Source: Rhodococcus sp. B50 (GTDB lineage Bacteria; Actinomycetota; Actinomycetes; Mycobacteriales; Mycobacteriaceae). From it: a stretch of 64,000 nucleotides of DNA. Positions 41,621-50,668 of the stretch are shown piece after piece; position 1 is the first letter of the stretch, and each line of letters begins with the position of its first letter. The stretch covers positions 4,901,480-4,965,479 of the forward strand of contig NZ_WPAG02000002.1 in the NCBI RefSeq assembly GCF_013602415.1, written 5' to 3'. Below the pieces are notes generated by a model that worked only from the letters and a program-made list of their open reading frames with translations, ran no database searches and was not told the DNA's origin. Position numbers and translations under genes: made by a program.

Positions 41621-42831
41621 GCAGCCCGAACCCCGCTACCGCAGGGACCGTCCTGGTCCTCAATTCCGGATCGTCGTCGATCAAGTTCCGGTTGATCGAA
41701 CCGGAGAGCGGGAACTCGTCGGCACACGGACTGATCGAGCGCATCGGAGAGTCGGAGGGCAGGATCGTCTTCCACCACACGACAGGTGTGGACGAACGCA
41801 ACGATGCGATCCCCGATCACCGGACCGGACTGCGTGCGGTGCTCGAGATGCTCGAAGGGCTCGGCCGGCCCCTGCACGAGGTGGGCATCGTCGCGGTCGG
41901 CCATCGACTCGTGCACGGCGGCAAGGTCTTCTACGAACCCACACTCATCGACGACGACGTGGTGCGCGCCGTCGACGAATTGTCGGTCCTCGCGCCCCTC
42001 CACAATCCGGCGAACGTCGTCGGGATGGAGGTCGCCCGGGAGGAACTTCCCGAGGTGCCCCACGTGGGTGTCTTCGACACCGCCTTCTTCCACGGTCTTC
42101 CGGCACGCGCCTCGACCTACGCGATCGACCGTGACGTCGCCCGCAAGCACGACATCCGGCGGTACGGATTCCACGGCACGTCGCACGAATACGTGTCGGG
42201 GCGTGCCGCGGAGTTCCTCGGACGCGACATCGCGGACCTGAATCTGATCGTGCTCCACCTCGGCAACGGTGCGTCGGCGTCGGCGATCGCGGGCGGGAGT
42301 CCGATCGACACCTCGATGGGGCTGACCCCGCTCGAAGGTCTCGTCATGGGTACGCGCAGCGGTGACATCGACCCGGGTGTCGTCATGCACCTCAACCGGG
42401 CGGCCGGACTGAAGGTCGACGCCATCGACGACCTGCTCAACCGGCACTCGGGCCTGAAGGGGCTGTCGGGTGTCAACGACTTCCGGGCCCTGTTGAAGCT
42501 CGTCGGCGAAGGCGACGAGGACGCGCGACTCGCGTACGACGTCTACGTCCACCGCATCCGGAAGTACCTGGGCGCCTACACCTTCGAACTGGGGGGTGTC
42601 GACGCGATCGTCTTCACCGGCGGCGTGGGTGAGAACAACGTCGATGTCCGGCGCGACAGTCTCGCCGGTCTCGATCGCCTCGGCATCGTCGTCGACGACG
42701 TCCGCAACACTGCCGACGAGAACGGGGAACGCCGGATCTCGGCGGACTCGTCGCACGTGGAGGTGCTCGTGATTCCCACGAACGAAGAACTCGCCATCGC
42801 CCGAGCCGCAGTGCAATTCGCTCGACGCTGA
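41617..42831 (+). CDS. ackA: acetate kinase
   Basis: A 404-residue ASKHA-fold kinase converting acetyl phosphate + ADP to acetate + ATP and back. It has the opening VLVLNSGSSSIKFRLIEPES, GHRLVHGG, the active-site HDIRRYGFHGTSHEYVS, LHLGNGASASAIAGGSPIDT, GTRSGDIDPG and FTGGVGENNVDVR. GTG 41617 overlaps pta. The stop is 7 bp from the convergent pknG stop with no visible terminator, so read-through antisense RNA is possible. Confidence 0.96.
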   Translation: MSSPNPATAGTVLVLNSGSSSIKFRLIEPESGNSSAHGLIERIGESEGRIVFHHTTGVDERNDAIPDHRTGLRAVLEMLEGLGRPLHEVGIVAVGHRLVHGGKVFYEPTLIDDDVVRAVDELSVLAPLHNPANVVGMEVAREELPEVPHVGVFDTAFFHGLPARASTYAIDRDVARKHDIRRYGFHGTSHEYVSGRAAEFLGRDIADLNLIVLHLGNGASASAIAGGSPIDTSMGLTPLEGLVMGTRSGDIDPGVVMHLNRAAGLKVDAIDDLLNRHSGLKGLSGVNDFRALLKLVGEGDEDARLAYDVYVHRIRKYLGAYTFELGGVDAIVFTGGVGENNVDVRRDSLAGLDRLGIVVDDVRNTADENGERRISADSSHVEVLVIPTNEELAIARAAVQFARR

Positions 42832-42838
42832 TCCTGGG

Positions 42839-45166
42839 TCAGGTCAGGCTGCGCGGCCGGATCGCGTTCGCGAGATCGACGAGTGTGTAGCGGTGTGTGC
42901 GGGAGGGTGCGTTGCGCGCCAACTGCCGCAGGGCCGCTTCGGCGCCCAGACGGAGTCCCTTCTCGGTGAACGGCACGTCGAGGATACGGTCGTATTCGCG
43001 ACTCGACGCCCGCCCGCTGCGCACCCATTCGAGCGCCGTCCCGAGCACGAGCGCGCGCATCTGCAGGGCGCGGCCCTCGTCGGGTGGCAGCGACGCGATC
43101 CGGTGTGCGGCCTCGCGCAGATCGACCTCCGAGATCTCCTCGACACGACCGCCCCGCAACAGGACCAGAGCGGCGGTCATGGTCGCGGCGCTGTGATGCC
43201 GGGAGGTCATCGGCACTTCGTCGAGAACGTCTACTGCGGCGCGGATCTCGTCGCGGGCGGTGAGTTGGCGCGCGAGCCCGAAGGCGGCGCTGACGACGGC
43301 GTGATCGGTGCGCCACACGACCCGGTAGGACTCCTCGCAGAAGCGTCGCCACGCGGCCGGATCGTCGCTCTCCCAGTGCTGGAGCGTCAGTTCGGCGGTG
43401 GCCCCGAGCGCGATCTTCGGGGCGATCTCGCCCGGGAGTGCCTGCAGCACCTTGTCGAACCGCGCGAACGCTGCCTCGTAGTCGTCCTGCAGCAGTTCGG
43501 CGATGCCTGCGTACCAGTCCATTCGCCAGTCGTTGCCGAAGTCGCGTTCGAGGCGGGTGAGGATCTCGACGGCGCTGTCGACCTGCCCGAGATCGAGATA
43601 CGCGCGGGCCTCGGCCAATGTGATCTCCCTGGAGAACGACACGTCGGACGCCCCGACGACCCGCCCGACACCGTTCTCGCGCGCGTGCCGGAGGGAGTCG
43701 AGGGTCTGCTGTGGTTCGCTGTGCACCGCGGCGGCGAGGAGCGCGGCACTCGGATCGTTCGGATCGAGCAGAGGGACCGGCAGCGCGGCCGCGACATCCT
43801 GTCCCCGCAGCTTGGCGTCGCGTTCGATTCCGTCGGCGTACACATCGGTGGGCACGAGCGCCTCGTCGGTACCGAAGGTCGTCCGGGGTGGGCTGAACAC
43901 ACCGGACAGGCCGGGATGTTCGGTGCCGAGCTTCTTCGACAGGATCTCGCGCAGCACACCCGTGAGCTGTCCCTGTAGTTCGTCGGCGGACGAGAAACGC
44001 TGCTGAGGATCGGGATTCGTGGCCCGTAGGAGCAGTCGGTGGAAGGAGTCGAACTCGGCGAGCAGGGGTGCCTGCTCGGGAGTGGGCAGACCGTCGCGGT
44101 AACGTCCCTTGTCCGACGGCATGTCGAGGGTGAGCACTGCGAGGGTGCGTCCGACCGTGTAGATGTCGCTCGCCACCGTCGGCCCGGTCCGGACGATCTC
44201 GGGTGCCTGGTATCCCGGCGTCCCGTACAGATAGCCGTATCCCTCGATCGCGGAGACCGCGCCGAGGTCGATGAGCTCGATCTGCTCGTCGGTGACCATG
44301 ACGTTCTCGGGCTTGAGGTCGTTGTAGACCAGTCCGATGTCGTGCAGATACTGCAGCGCCGGAAGCACTTCGAGCATGTACGCGATGGCCTGCTCGACGG
44401 GGATGCGGTTCGGTGGAGGATAGTTGTCGAGCACGGTACGCAGGGTGTGACCACCCAGGTACTCCATGACGATGTATCCCATCGGGGTGCCGTCCGGCGA
44501 GGGATGCTCGACGAAGTTGTAGATCTGCACGATGCTCGGATGGCTGACCTCGGCCAGGAACTGGCGTTCGGCCACCGCGACCGCCTGGGCTTCGGCGTCG
44601 CCGCCCTGCAGCAAACCCTTCAGGACCACCCAGCGGTCGCTGACGTTGCGGTCGATCGCCAGGTAGATCCACCCCAGTCCGCCGTGCGCGAGGCAGCCCT
44701 GCACCTCGTACTGCCCTGCGACGAGATCGCCGCGGTGCAGGGCCGGCGTGAACTCGAAATGGGTGCCGCACTTCGGGCAGTCGCCCTCGGTGGGCCCCGG
44801 ACCCGAGGGGGTACTGCGGCCCACCGGTTGTCCGCACTTGGAGCAGAACCGCTTTCCCTCGGACACGTGGGGGTCGCGGAGCACTGCCTCGACGGGGTCC
44901 TTCGCGGTGGGGACCGGCACGTCGACGAGGCCGGCGATGCGGCGACGCTGGGTTCCGCGCGGACGCACGCGGCGGCTCGACGAGCGTTGCGAGGACGAAC
45001 CGGACCAGATCGAGGACCGCTGGGTGGATTCGGGCAGCGTGGTGGGGGCGGGGCTGCGTTCGGTGGAGGGGCCTCGTTCGGTGGCAGGCCCGGAGTCCAC
45101 TGTCCGTTCGGTGGCGGGCCCGGAATCGACCGACGGGGTGTCGGCCGGTTCGGGTTCGTCGGACAT
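42839..45166 (-). CDS. pknG: serine/threonine protein kinase G
   Basis: A 775-residue soluble kinase. After a disordered, repeat-like N-terminus (VDSGPATER occurs twice), a rubredoxin-like metal site has FCSKCGQPVG and DCPKCGTHF. The kinase domain follows, with catalytic loop GLVYNDLKPENVMV and LIDLGAVSAIEGYGYLYGTP replacing the usual DFG, as in PknG. A C-terminal TPR region of about 330 residues completes it. In mycobacteria and corynebacteria PknG phosphorylates GarA/OdhI to set 2-oxoglutarate flux in response to amino acids. ATG 45166 has GGGAG 8 nt upstream and lies 5 bp after the glnH stop, in the same operon. Confidence 0.95.
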   Translation of the reverse strand: MSDEPEPADTPSVDSGPATERTVDSGPATERGPSTERSPAPTTLPESTQRSSIWSGSSSQRSSSRRVRPRGTQRRRIAGLVDVPVPTAKDPVEAVLRDPHVSEGKRFCSKCGQPVGRSTPSGPGPTEGDCPKCGTHFEFTPALHRGDLVAGQYEVQGCLAHGGLGWIYLAIDRNVSDRWVVLKGLLQGGDAEAQAVAVAERQFLAEVSHPSIVQIYNFVEHPSPDGTPMGYIVMEYLGGHTLRTVLDNYPPPNRIPVEQAIAYMLEVLPALQYLHDIGLVYNDLKPENVMVTDEQIELIDLGAVSAIEGYGYLYGTPGYQAPEIVRTGPTVASDIYTVGRTLAVLTLDMPSDKGRYRDGLPTPEQAPLLAEFDSFHRLLLRATNPDPQQRFSSADELQGQLTGVLREILSKKLGTEHPGLSGVFSPPRTTFGTDEALVPTDVYADGIERDAKLRGQDVAAALPVPLLDPNDPSAALLAAAVHSEPQQTLDSLRHARENGVGRVVGASDVSFSREITLAEARAYLDLGQVDSAVEILTRLERDFGNDWRMDWYAGIAELLQDDYEAAFARFDKVLQALPGEIAPKIALGATAELTLQHWESDDPAAWRRFCEESYRVVWRTDHAVVSAAFGLARQLTARDEIRAAVDVLDEVPMTSRHHSAATMTAALVLLRGGRVEEISEVDLREAAHRIASLPPDEGRALQMRALVLGTALEWVRSGRASSREYDRILDVPFTEKGLRLGAEAALRQLARNAPSRTHRYTLVDLANAIRPRSLT

Positions 45167-45171
45167 GGCCG

Positions 45172-46134
45172 TCACTCCCGGTAGTTCGGTGTCGGGGGTG
45201 GCGGTGTCGGACCGAGCACCCGCAGGTACTTCTCGTACAGCGCCGTCCACGTACCGTCGGAACGGATCCGTTCGAGGGTCGCATTGACGAACCGTACGAG
45301 CTCGTCGCTGCCCAGCCGGATCCCGATACCGTACGGCTCGGATCCCAGGGAGGGACCGACGAGTTCGAGATAGGGGTCCTGCGAGGCGAGGCCGGCGAGG
45401 ATGGTGTCGTCGGTGCTCACGGCGTCGACCTGCTGTTGCTGGAGGACGACGAGACAGTCGGCCCACGACGGCACGGTGAGGATCGACGCCGACGGCTGCA
45501 CCTCCCGCATCCGGAGCAGCGACGTGGTGCCGTCCACGATGCAGACGCGCCGGCCGGCGAGATCGGCGGCGGCGCGGATGTCGGAACCCTTGACGACGAG
45601 TACTCGTTGCTGGGCGCGGAAGTACTCCGTGGAGAAATCCACCTTCTCGCGTCGGGCACACGTGATGCTCATCGTCTTCGCGACGATGTCGACCGTCGAA
45701 TCCTGCAGCGCCTTCTCGCGTTCTGCCGAGCTCAGGATGCGGTAGTCGACGAGGTCGGGGTCGCCCAGGAGGTCGCGGGCGATCTCACGGGCGATGTCGA
45801 CGTCGAAGCCCGTGATCCGTCCCGTCGCGGGATCGCGGTAGCTCATGAGATTGCTGCCCGTGTCGAGGCCGACGATCAGCCGGCCGCGCGCCCGGATCCG
45901 ATCGATCGCGGGTCCGGTCGCGCCCGGATCAGGCGGCAGGGATGCGGTGGGGTCGCCGCAGTCGGGAGCGGGCGGCGTGGCCACCGAGGACTCCAGCAGC
46001 CGCGCGTTCTCGGGGAGCGGGACGGATGTCGTCGAACCCTGGAGACCGGGGGCGCGCGGTGGGGGATCGGTCGCGCACCCGGCGGCGAGTGCGGCGACGA
46101 CGCACAGGCCCACGGCGAGAACGCGCTCTCTCAC
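45172..46134 (-). CDS. glnH: glutamate/aspartate-binding lipoprotein of the PknG sensory operon
   Basis: A 320-residue SBP_bac_3 lipoprotein with lipobox LAAGCA. Binding-domain segments are IRARGRLIVGLDTGSNLMSY, GFDVDIAREIARDLLGDP, VDIVAKTMSITCARREKVDF and VDAVSTDDTILAGLASQDP. In M. tuberculosis GlnH senses Asp/Glu and signals through the membrane protein GlnX to PknG rather than feeding a transporter. No permease is present here either, consistent with a sensor. GTG 46134 overlaps the glnX stop (GTGA). Confidence 0.92.
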   Translation of the reverse strand: MRERVLAVGLCVVAALAAGCATDPPPRAPGLQGSTTSVPLPENARLLESSVATPPAPDCGDPTASLPPDPGATGPAIDRIRARGRLIVGLDTGSNLMSYRDPATGRITGFDVDIAREIARDLLGDPDLVDYRILSSAEREKALQDSTVDIVAKTMSITCARREKVDFSTEYFRAQQRVLVVKGSDIRAAADLAGRRVCIVDGTTSLLRMREVQPSASILTVPSWADCLVVLQQQQVDAVSTDDTILAGLASQDPYLELVGPSLGSEPYGIGIRLGSDELVRFVNATLERIRSDGTWTALYEKYLRVLGPTPPPPTPNYRE

Positions 46135-47483
46135 TGGTACTCCTTCAACCGGGGCCGGAGACCGACCCACACTCCGACGAGCGCCACCGTCAGCAGGATC
46201 ACCGACATCGGTGTGAGACCGGCGAGGGTGCGTGACGCGCGGAACTCGTTGTCGCGCAGTTCGGTGCGGGTGCCGTCGATCGCTTCCGTCAGGGCTCCGT
46301 CGAGGGCGACGAACCGGGCGGTGGATTCGCCGGGACCCGCCCCGACCGCGAGGACCGAGGCGGCCGCGTAATCCCCGCGCGCGAGGGCGTCGACCATGCG
46401 TGCGTGCGAGTTGATCCAGGCTTCGTGCGCAGACCGGGCCGCCGTGACCGCCTCGGCGCCCGCCTCCAGGACGGACTCGCGTCCGTACACGTCGAGGATG
46501 TCGCCGAGTCTCGACATATTGGTCCCGAAGGTGTCGTCGTACGCGCCGGTGGTGTCGCGCCGGGCGATCAGCAGGGTTTCGGCGGTGCGTGACTGCTGGG
46601 CGAGGATCCGTCCCTCGGTGAGATCGGCGAGCGGTGCCGCGCCCCGTTCGATGGCGCGTTCGGTGGCGCTCGACGAGGCCAGGCCGGCGACGAGCAGCCA
46701 GCACAGCAGCGCCCCGGTCGCACCGATCGCGACGATGAGCCCGGGATTCAAGGTGCGACGACTGCGGCGGCTCACCACGACGTGCGCTGCGCACAGTGCG
46801 GCGACGGTGACCAGGAGCAGTCCGATGGCGAGCCAGGGTGGTCGCACCGCGTCGCGCTGGGTGTCTTCGACGGCGGCGACACCGCGCGTGTGCAGTTCCT
46901 GTGCAGCCGGGAGCAATTCGGTCTGCATCAGATGCGAGGCCTCGCCCAGATAGGCGGAGCCGACCGGATGCCCGGTGCGATTGTTGGTGCGGGCCGTCTC
47001 GATCAGCCCGGTGTAGACGGGCAGCAAGCGCCCGATCTCGGTGAGGTTGTGCGCCGTCTCGCGGTCGGCGTCCGTCAGGCCCGTCGCTGCGATGACGAGA
47101 TATTCCGCCGCCTCGTCGGTGGCCCTGATGTAGCGACTCCGCACCGCCTCCGGTTCGAGCCCGCCCGAGATGAATCCCGTCACAGCGGCGGCGTCGGCCA
47201 CCGAGAGCGCGCTGTAGAGATTCTGGGCCGCGCTCGCGAGCGGTTCGACGGACATGAGGAGACGGTCGTGGGTGGCCTGCCGGCCGGCGACGGTGGTGGC
47301 GGACACCGCGGCCGAGGCCACGAGCAACACCGTGAGCACCGCCCCGAGTATCAGCAACCGGACCGGGGTCGAACGCAGCAGGGCGCGGAAGCCGTTCAAA
47401 CGGGCGTCCGGATCGTCCGTACCCGCGGTCTCGCGCACGTGGCTCTCGATGGGAGCGAAGGGAGGGGTGATCCGCACGTCCAC
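46131..47483 (-). CDS. glnX: membrane sensor-transducer GlnX (Rv0412c-like)
   Basis: A 450-residue membrane protein. The first membrane helix (LLILGAVLTVLLVASAAVSA) is followed by a long helical extracytoplasmic domain, then two central helices (WLAIGLLLVTVAALCAAHVV and GLIVAIGATGALLCWLLVAG). A second helical domain and a C-terminal membrane helix come last. The two helical bundles resemble chemoreceptor-like sensor domains. It sits in the pknG-glnH-glnX operon, so it would relay amino-acid binding by GlnH to PknG. GTG 47483 follows GGGAG by 6 nt. Confidence 0.85.
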   Translation of the reverse strand: MDVRITPPFAPIESHVRETAGTDDPDARLNGFRALLRSTPVRLLILGAVLTVLLVASAAVSATTVAGRQATHDRLLMSVEPLASAAQNLYSALSVADAAAVTGFISGGLEPEAVRSRYIRATDEAAEYLVIAATGLTDADRETAHNLTEIGRLLPVYTGLIETARTNNRTGHPVGSAYLGEASHLMQTELLPAAQELHTRGVAAVEDTQRDAVRPPWLAIGLLLVTVAALCAAHVVVSRRSRRTLNPGLIVAIGATGALLCWLLVAGLASSSATERAIERGAAPLADLTEGRILAQQSRTAETLLIARRDTTGAYDDTFGTNMSRLGDILDVYGRESVLEAGAEAVTAARSAHEAWINSHARMVDALARGDYAAASVLAVGAGPGESTARFVALDGALTEAIDGTRTELRDNEFRASRTLAGLTPMSVILLTVALVGVWVGLRPRLKEYQ

Positions 47484-47618
47484 CGGGCGCTCCCTTCTTC
47501 GTGTCGAGCGGTCTGAGGGGAGCATATAAGCAGCCCGGCGGTATTGTTGCCGTCCACGGACGGCGGGATCCGGTACCGGGCACAGGTCCGGGCGAGGTGG
47601 ATCGGAGAGGCGGACGCA

Positions 47619-48497
47619 ATGCGTGGAGACGGCGACGGCTGGGCGGTCGGCCCGGACGGCGAGAAGCGCTGGGGACGACACGGCGCCGCAGGCCTGCTGC
47701 TGCGCGCTCCGCTGGCGGACGGTCGCCCCGCGGTACTCCTGCAGCACCGGGCGGCATGGTCGCACCAGGGTGGGACCTGGGCCCTTCCCGGTGGTGCCCG
47801 CGACTCGCACGAGAGCACCGTCGACGCAGCCGTGCGGGAGGCGCACGAGGAGGCCGGGATCGACGTCGAGGCCGTGACGGTGCGAGCCGAACGCGTCACC
47901 TCCGGTCTCGCCGGTGGGTGGACCTACACCACCGTCGTCGCCGATGCGACCGAGACGCTCGTGACCAGCCTCAACCAGGAGAGCACCGAACTGCGCTGGG
48001 TGCCGGAACCGGACGTCGAGACGATGCCGCTGCACAGCGGCTTCGCCGAGGCGTGGCCGTTGCTGCGTACCTCACCGGTGCGCATGCTGCTCGACACGGC
48101 GAACGTGCTCGGGGCCAGTGGCCCCACCGGGTGGTGGCGCGACCGCCCCGGTGCGACCGATGCCCTGCTCGCCGACCTCGCCGCGGCGCTGCCCCGCACC
48201 GTCGAATTTCCCGACGGCTCGTTCGGCTGGGTGCCCCGCGTCGAGGCGGTCCTCGAAGGGCACGCCCGCGACGCGACGATCGACGACGTCCGGATCCCGG
48301 TGCACACCGCGGACGGCAGCGGCGACGACGAACTGGCCCGGCTCGCCGCGATCGCGACGGCCGTGGTCGATCCCGGCGTGACGGTTGTGGTCGACCCGGG
48401 GGTGACGGTCGTGGTCACCGCGGATCGTGGCCTGCGCGCGCGGTTGCCCGAGGGCACGATCGCGATGTCACCCTCGGCCGTGCTGGGCTGGCTGTAG
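47619..48497 (+). CDS. mutT3: Nudix hydrolase, MutT3-like
   Basis: A 292-residue protein. The N-terminal Nudix domain has the full box GARDSHESTVDAAVREAHEE plus AGI, with the required G-x5-E-x7-RE-x2-EE-x-G. Nudix enzymes of this position clean oxidised or damaged nucleotides. The C-terminal 140 residues (from LLDTANVLGASGPTGWWRD) form a separate region. Its VVDPGVTV stretch is present twice in tandem. ATG 47619 has GGAGAGG about 8 nt upstream. It is divergent from glnX and convergent with thiE, as in Rv0412c-Rv0414c. Confidence 0.85.
   Translation: MRGDGDGWAVGPDGEKRWGRHGAAGLLLRAPLADGRPAVLLQHRAAWSHQGGTWALPGGARDSHESTVDAAVREAHEEAGIDVEAVTVRAERVTSGLAGGWTYTTVVADATETLVTSLNQESTELRWVPEPDVETMPLHSGFAEAWPLLRTSPVRMLLDTANVLGASGPTGWWRDRPGATDALLADLAAALPRTVEFPDGSFGWVPRVEAVLEGHARDATIDDVRIPVHTADGSGDDELARLAAIATAVVDPGVTVVVDPGVTVVVTADRGLRARLPEGTIAMSPSAVLGWL
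48363..48410 (+). repeat. 24-bp tandem duplication inside mutT3
   Basis: Two head-to-tail 24-bp units differing at three third-codon positions encode VVDPGVTV twice. The frame is kept. Confidence 0.9.
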
Positions 48498-48500
48498 CCC

Positions 48501-48585
48501 TCAGGCCGGCAGAGCTGCCTGCTGTACCGACGCTCAGGCCGGCAGAGCCGCCTGCTGTACCGACGCTCAGGCCGGCAGAGCCGCC
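48501..48585. repeat. 33-bp tandem repeat copied from the thiE 3' end
   Basis: Units begin at 48501 and 48534 (33 bp each, one difference), and 19 bases recur at 48567. That last copy is the real thiE C-terminus with its stop. Since 33 is a multiple of three, each unit carries the same in-frame stop on the minus strand. Confidence 0.85.
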
Positions 48586-49262
48586 TTCAGTGCAGCCGCG
48601 GCTGCCCGCGGATCGTCTGCCTTCGTGATCGCCCGGACCACCGCGACTCGCGTAGCACCGGCGTCGAGCACCTCGGGGAGCCGCTCGAGGTCGATCCCGC
48701 CGATCGCGAACCACGGTCGTGCCGGCTGCGACTGTGCGACCTCGCGCGTCACCTCCAGCCCCGCGGCGGTACGGCCCGGCTTGGTCGGGGTGTCCCATAC
48801 CGGTCCGGACGCGAAGTAGTCGACGCCCTCCTCGATGTCGGCGAGCGCGGCCTGCGCCCGGCTCGACGTCGAACGGCCGATGACGATCTCGTCGCCGAGG
48901 ATCTGCCGCGCGTGCCGCACCGGCAGGTCGCCCTGACCCAGGTGCAGGATGTCGGCGCCCGCTGCGAGCGCGATGTCGGCGCGGTCGTTGACGGCGAGGA
49001 GCGCTCCGTGGCGCGCGCACGCCTCGCCGATGATCTCGAGGGCGGCGAGCTCGTCGCGTGCCTCGAGCCGTCCGAACTTCTTCTCGCCGGCCGAGTCCTT
49101 GTCGCGCAACTGGACGATGTCGACCCCACCGGCGAGGGCCTCCTCGACGAACCGTGCGAGGTCGCCGGTGTCCCGGCGGGCGTCGGTGCACAGGTACAGC
49201 CGGGCGGTCGCGAGTCGGCCGCGCGGGTCGGGATGGTTGCCGCGATAGGTGGTCACGGACAA
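48567..49262 (-). CDS. thiE: thiamine-phosphate synthase
   Basis: A 231-residue TIM-barrel enzyme joining HMP-diphosphate and carboxythiazole phosphate into thiamine phosphate. Motifs: ARLYLCTDARRDTGDLARFV, GVDIVQLRDKD, LLAVNDRADIALAAGADILH, HLGQGDLPV, GRSTSS, GVDYFASGPVWDTPTKPGR and PWFAIGGI. TTG 49262 is 8 nt after GAGG; GTG 49256 is the alternative. Divergent from the TPP riboswitch/thiO operon; it has no riboswitch of its own visible in the 30 bp shared region. Confidence 0.94.
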   Translation of the reverse strand: MSVTTYRGNHPDPRGRLATARLYLCTDARRDTGDLARFVEEALAGGVDIVQLRDKDSAGEKKFGRLEARDELAALEIIGEACARHGALLAVNDRADIALAAGADILHLGQGDLPVRHARQILGDEIVIGRSTSSRAQAALADIEEGVDYFASGPVWDTPTKPGRTAAGLEVTREVAQSQPARPWFAIGGIDLERLPEVLDAGATRVAVVRAITKADDPRAAAAALKAALPA

Positions 49263-49267
49263 GACGG

Positions 49268-49281
49268 TAGCCTCTAGGGCG
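49268..49281 (+). promoter_or_regulatory. -10 region of the thiOSG operon
   Basis: TAGCCT at 49268-49273 would start the RNA near 49281, just before the TPP aptamer. Confidence 0.4.
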
Positions 49282-49287
49282 AAAGTG

Positions 49288-49384
49288 ACGACACGGGAGT
49301 CCCGGGGATCGCGGGGCTGAGAGGGGGCCTGCCGGCCCCGACCGTTATGACCTGACCCGGATCATGCCGGCGCAGGGAGTGAGG
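49288..49384 (+). ncRNA. TPP riboswitch (THI element)
   Basis: The aptamer is clear: CGGGAGTCC at the 5' side, GGGGCTGAGAGGG, then GACCGTTATGACCTGACCC, GGATCATGCCGGCGCAGGGA. The 3' end GGGAGTGAGG contains the Shine-Dalgarno of thiO, 7 nt before ATG, so TPP binding should block translation directly. Confidence 0.95.
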
Positions 49385-49391
49385 TGGACCA

Positions 49392-50456
49392 ATGGCAACT
49401 GTGGCCGTCGTGGGTGGCGGAGTGATCGGGCTGTCGATCGCATGGCGCGCGGCCCGCGCGGGGCACGTCGTGACCGTGCACGACCCGAACCCCGGTAGCG
49501 GAGCCTCGTGGGTGGCCGGAGGAATGCTGGCACCGTTGTCCGAGGGCTGGCCCGGTGAGGACCACGTCCTGTCCCTGGGTGCGGCCTCTCTCGACCGCTG
49601 GCCAGGCTTCGCGGAGGCGCTGCGCACGGAGACCGGCGTCGACGTGTTCACCGCCGAGGCGTCCCTGACCGTCGCGCTCGACGCGGCCGATGCGGCCGAC
49701 CTGCGGACCGTCGCCGAATGGGTGGGGGAGCAGGGGCACGAGATGCAACTGCTCTCCCGCGCCGAGATCCGGGAGTTCGAGCCGTCCCTGGGCCCGAAGG
49801 TCCGTCTCGGGCTGCTCGCCCCCACCGAGTCGTCGGTCGACAACCGTGCGCTCGTAGACGCCCTGCATGTCGCGGCGACCGGCGCCGGGGTCCGTTTCTC
49901 GGGCGCCGCCGTGCACGACCTGGCCGACCTGCCGGACGACCAGGTGGTGCTCGCGGCCGGGGTGGCTTCGGCACGTCTGTGGCCGGACCTTCCGGTCCGC
50001 CCGGTCAAGGGCGAGATCCTGCGCCTGCGGGTGCGGCCGGGCGCGACCCCGCCGCCGCAGCGCACCGTGCGCGCGAGTGTCCACGGGCGCCCCGCCTATC
50101 TGGTTCCGCGCCACGACGGTCTCGTGGTGGGGGCGACGCAGTACGAAGCGTCCGACACGCAGGTCACGGTGGCGGGCGTGCGCGATCTGATCTCCGATGC
50201 CGAGATCATCTTTCCGGCGCTCGGCGAGTACGAACTGTCCGAGGCGAGCGCGGGCCTGCGCCCGATGACCCCCGACAATCTGCCGCTGATCGGCCGGGTC
50301 TCCGATCGTGTCGTCGCCGCGACCGGGCACGGTCGCAACGGTGTGCTGCTCACGCCGCTCACCGTCGACGCGGTGCTCGCCGAACTCGGCGGGCGGTCGC
50401 TGGCCGATGCGAAACACGCCTGTCCCCGACGAATTACGGAAGCGAGTGTGGGATGA
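49392..50456 (+). CDS. thiO: glycine oxidase for thiazole synthesis
   Basis: A 354-residue FAD-dependent DAO-family enzyme that turns glycine into the iminoglycine used by ThiG. It has VAVVGGGVIGLSIAWRAARA at the N-terminus, SGASWVAGGMLAPLSEGW, the substrate-side GRPAYLVPRHDGLVVGATQYE, and the final TPDNLPLIGRVSDRVVAATG plus HGRNGVLLTPLT. First gene behind the TPP riboswitch; it overlaps thiS (ATGA). Confidence 0.94.
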   Translation: MATVAVVGGGVIGLSIAWRAARAGHVVTVHDPNPGSGASWVAGGMLAPLSEGWPGEDHVLSLGAASLDRWPGFAEALRTETGVDVFTAEASLTVALDAADAADLRTVAEWVGEQGHEMQLLSRAEIREFEPSLGPKVRLGLLAPTESSVDNRALVDALHVAATGAGVRFSGAAVHDLADLPDDQVVLAAGVASARLWPDLPVRPVKGEILRLRVRPGATPPPQRTVRASVHGRPAYLVPRHDGLVVGATQYEASDTQVTVAGVRDLISDAEIIFPALGEYELSEASAGLRPMTPDNLPLIGRVSDRVVAATGHGRNGVLLTPLTVDAVLAELGGRSLADAKHACPRRITEASVG

Positions 50457-50668
50457 CGAACGAGGTGTCCGTGGGCATCACCGTCAACGGTGAGGACAAG
50501 TACTACGACGCGGCGCCGACGGTGTCGCAGCTGCTCAACGAGCTCGGTCTGCCCGAGAAGGGGATCGCGGTCGCCGTCGACGGTGTCGTGTGCCCGCGAG
50601 GACGCTGGTCGGAGCCGGTGTCCCGGGGTGCGAACGTCGAGATCCTCACGGCGGTCCAGGGTGGCTGA
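50453..50668 (+). CDS. thiS: sulfur carrier protein ThiS
   Basis: A 71-residue ubiquitin-fold carrier ending in the required Gly-Gly (TAVQGG), which is adenylated and thiocarboxylated to bring sulfur to the thiazole. It has TVSQLLNELGLPEKGIAVAV and GVVCPRGRW. ATGA overlap with thiO, and thiG begins inside its last codons. No thiF is adjacent; in actinobacteria an adenylyltransferase encoded elsewhere would be needed. Confidence 0.93.
   Translation: MTNEVSVGITVNGEDKYYDAAPTVSQLLNELGLPEKGIAVAVDGVVCPRGRWSEPVSRGANVEILTAVQGG

Noticed and set aside
42576..45284. A 902-codon minus-strand frame overlapping pknG
   Set aside because: Same strand but a different frame from pknG. It has no motifs and is Arg/Pro rich; pknG in the neighbouring frame has rubredoxin, kinase and TPR regions.
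45172..46134. glnH as part of a glutamine ABC importer
   Set aside because: No permease or ATPase accompanies it. The GlnX-type membrane protein and PknG on either side point to a sensor operon.
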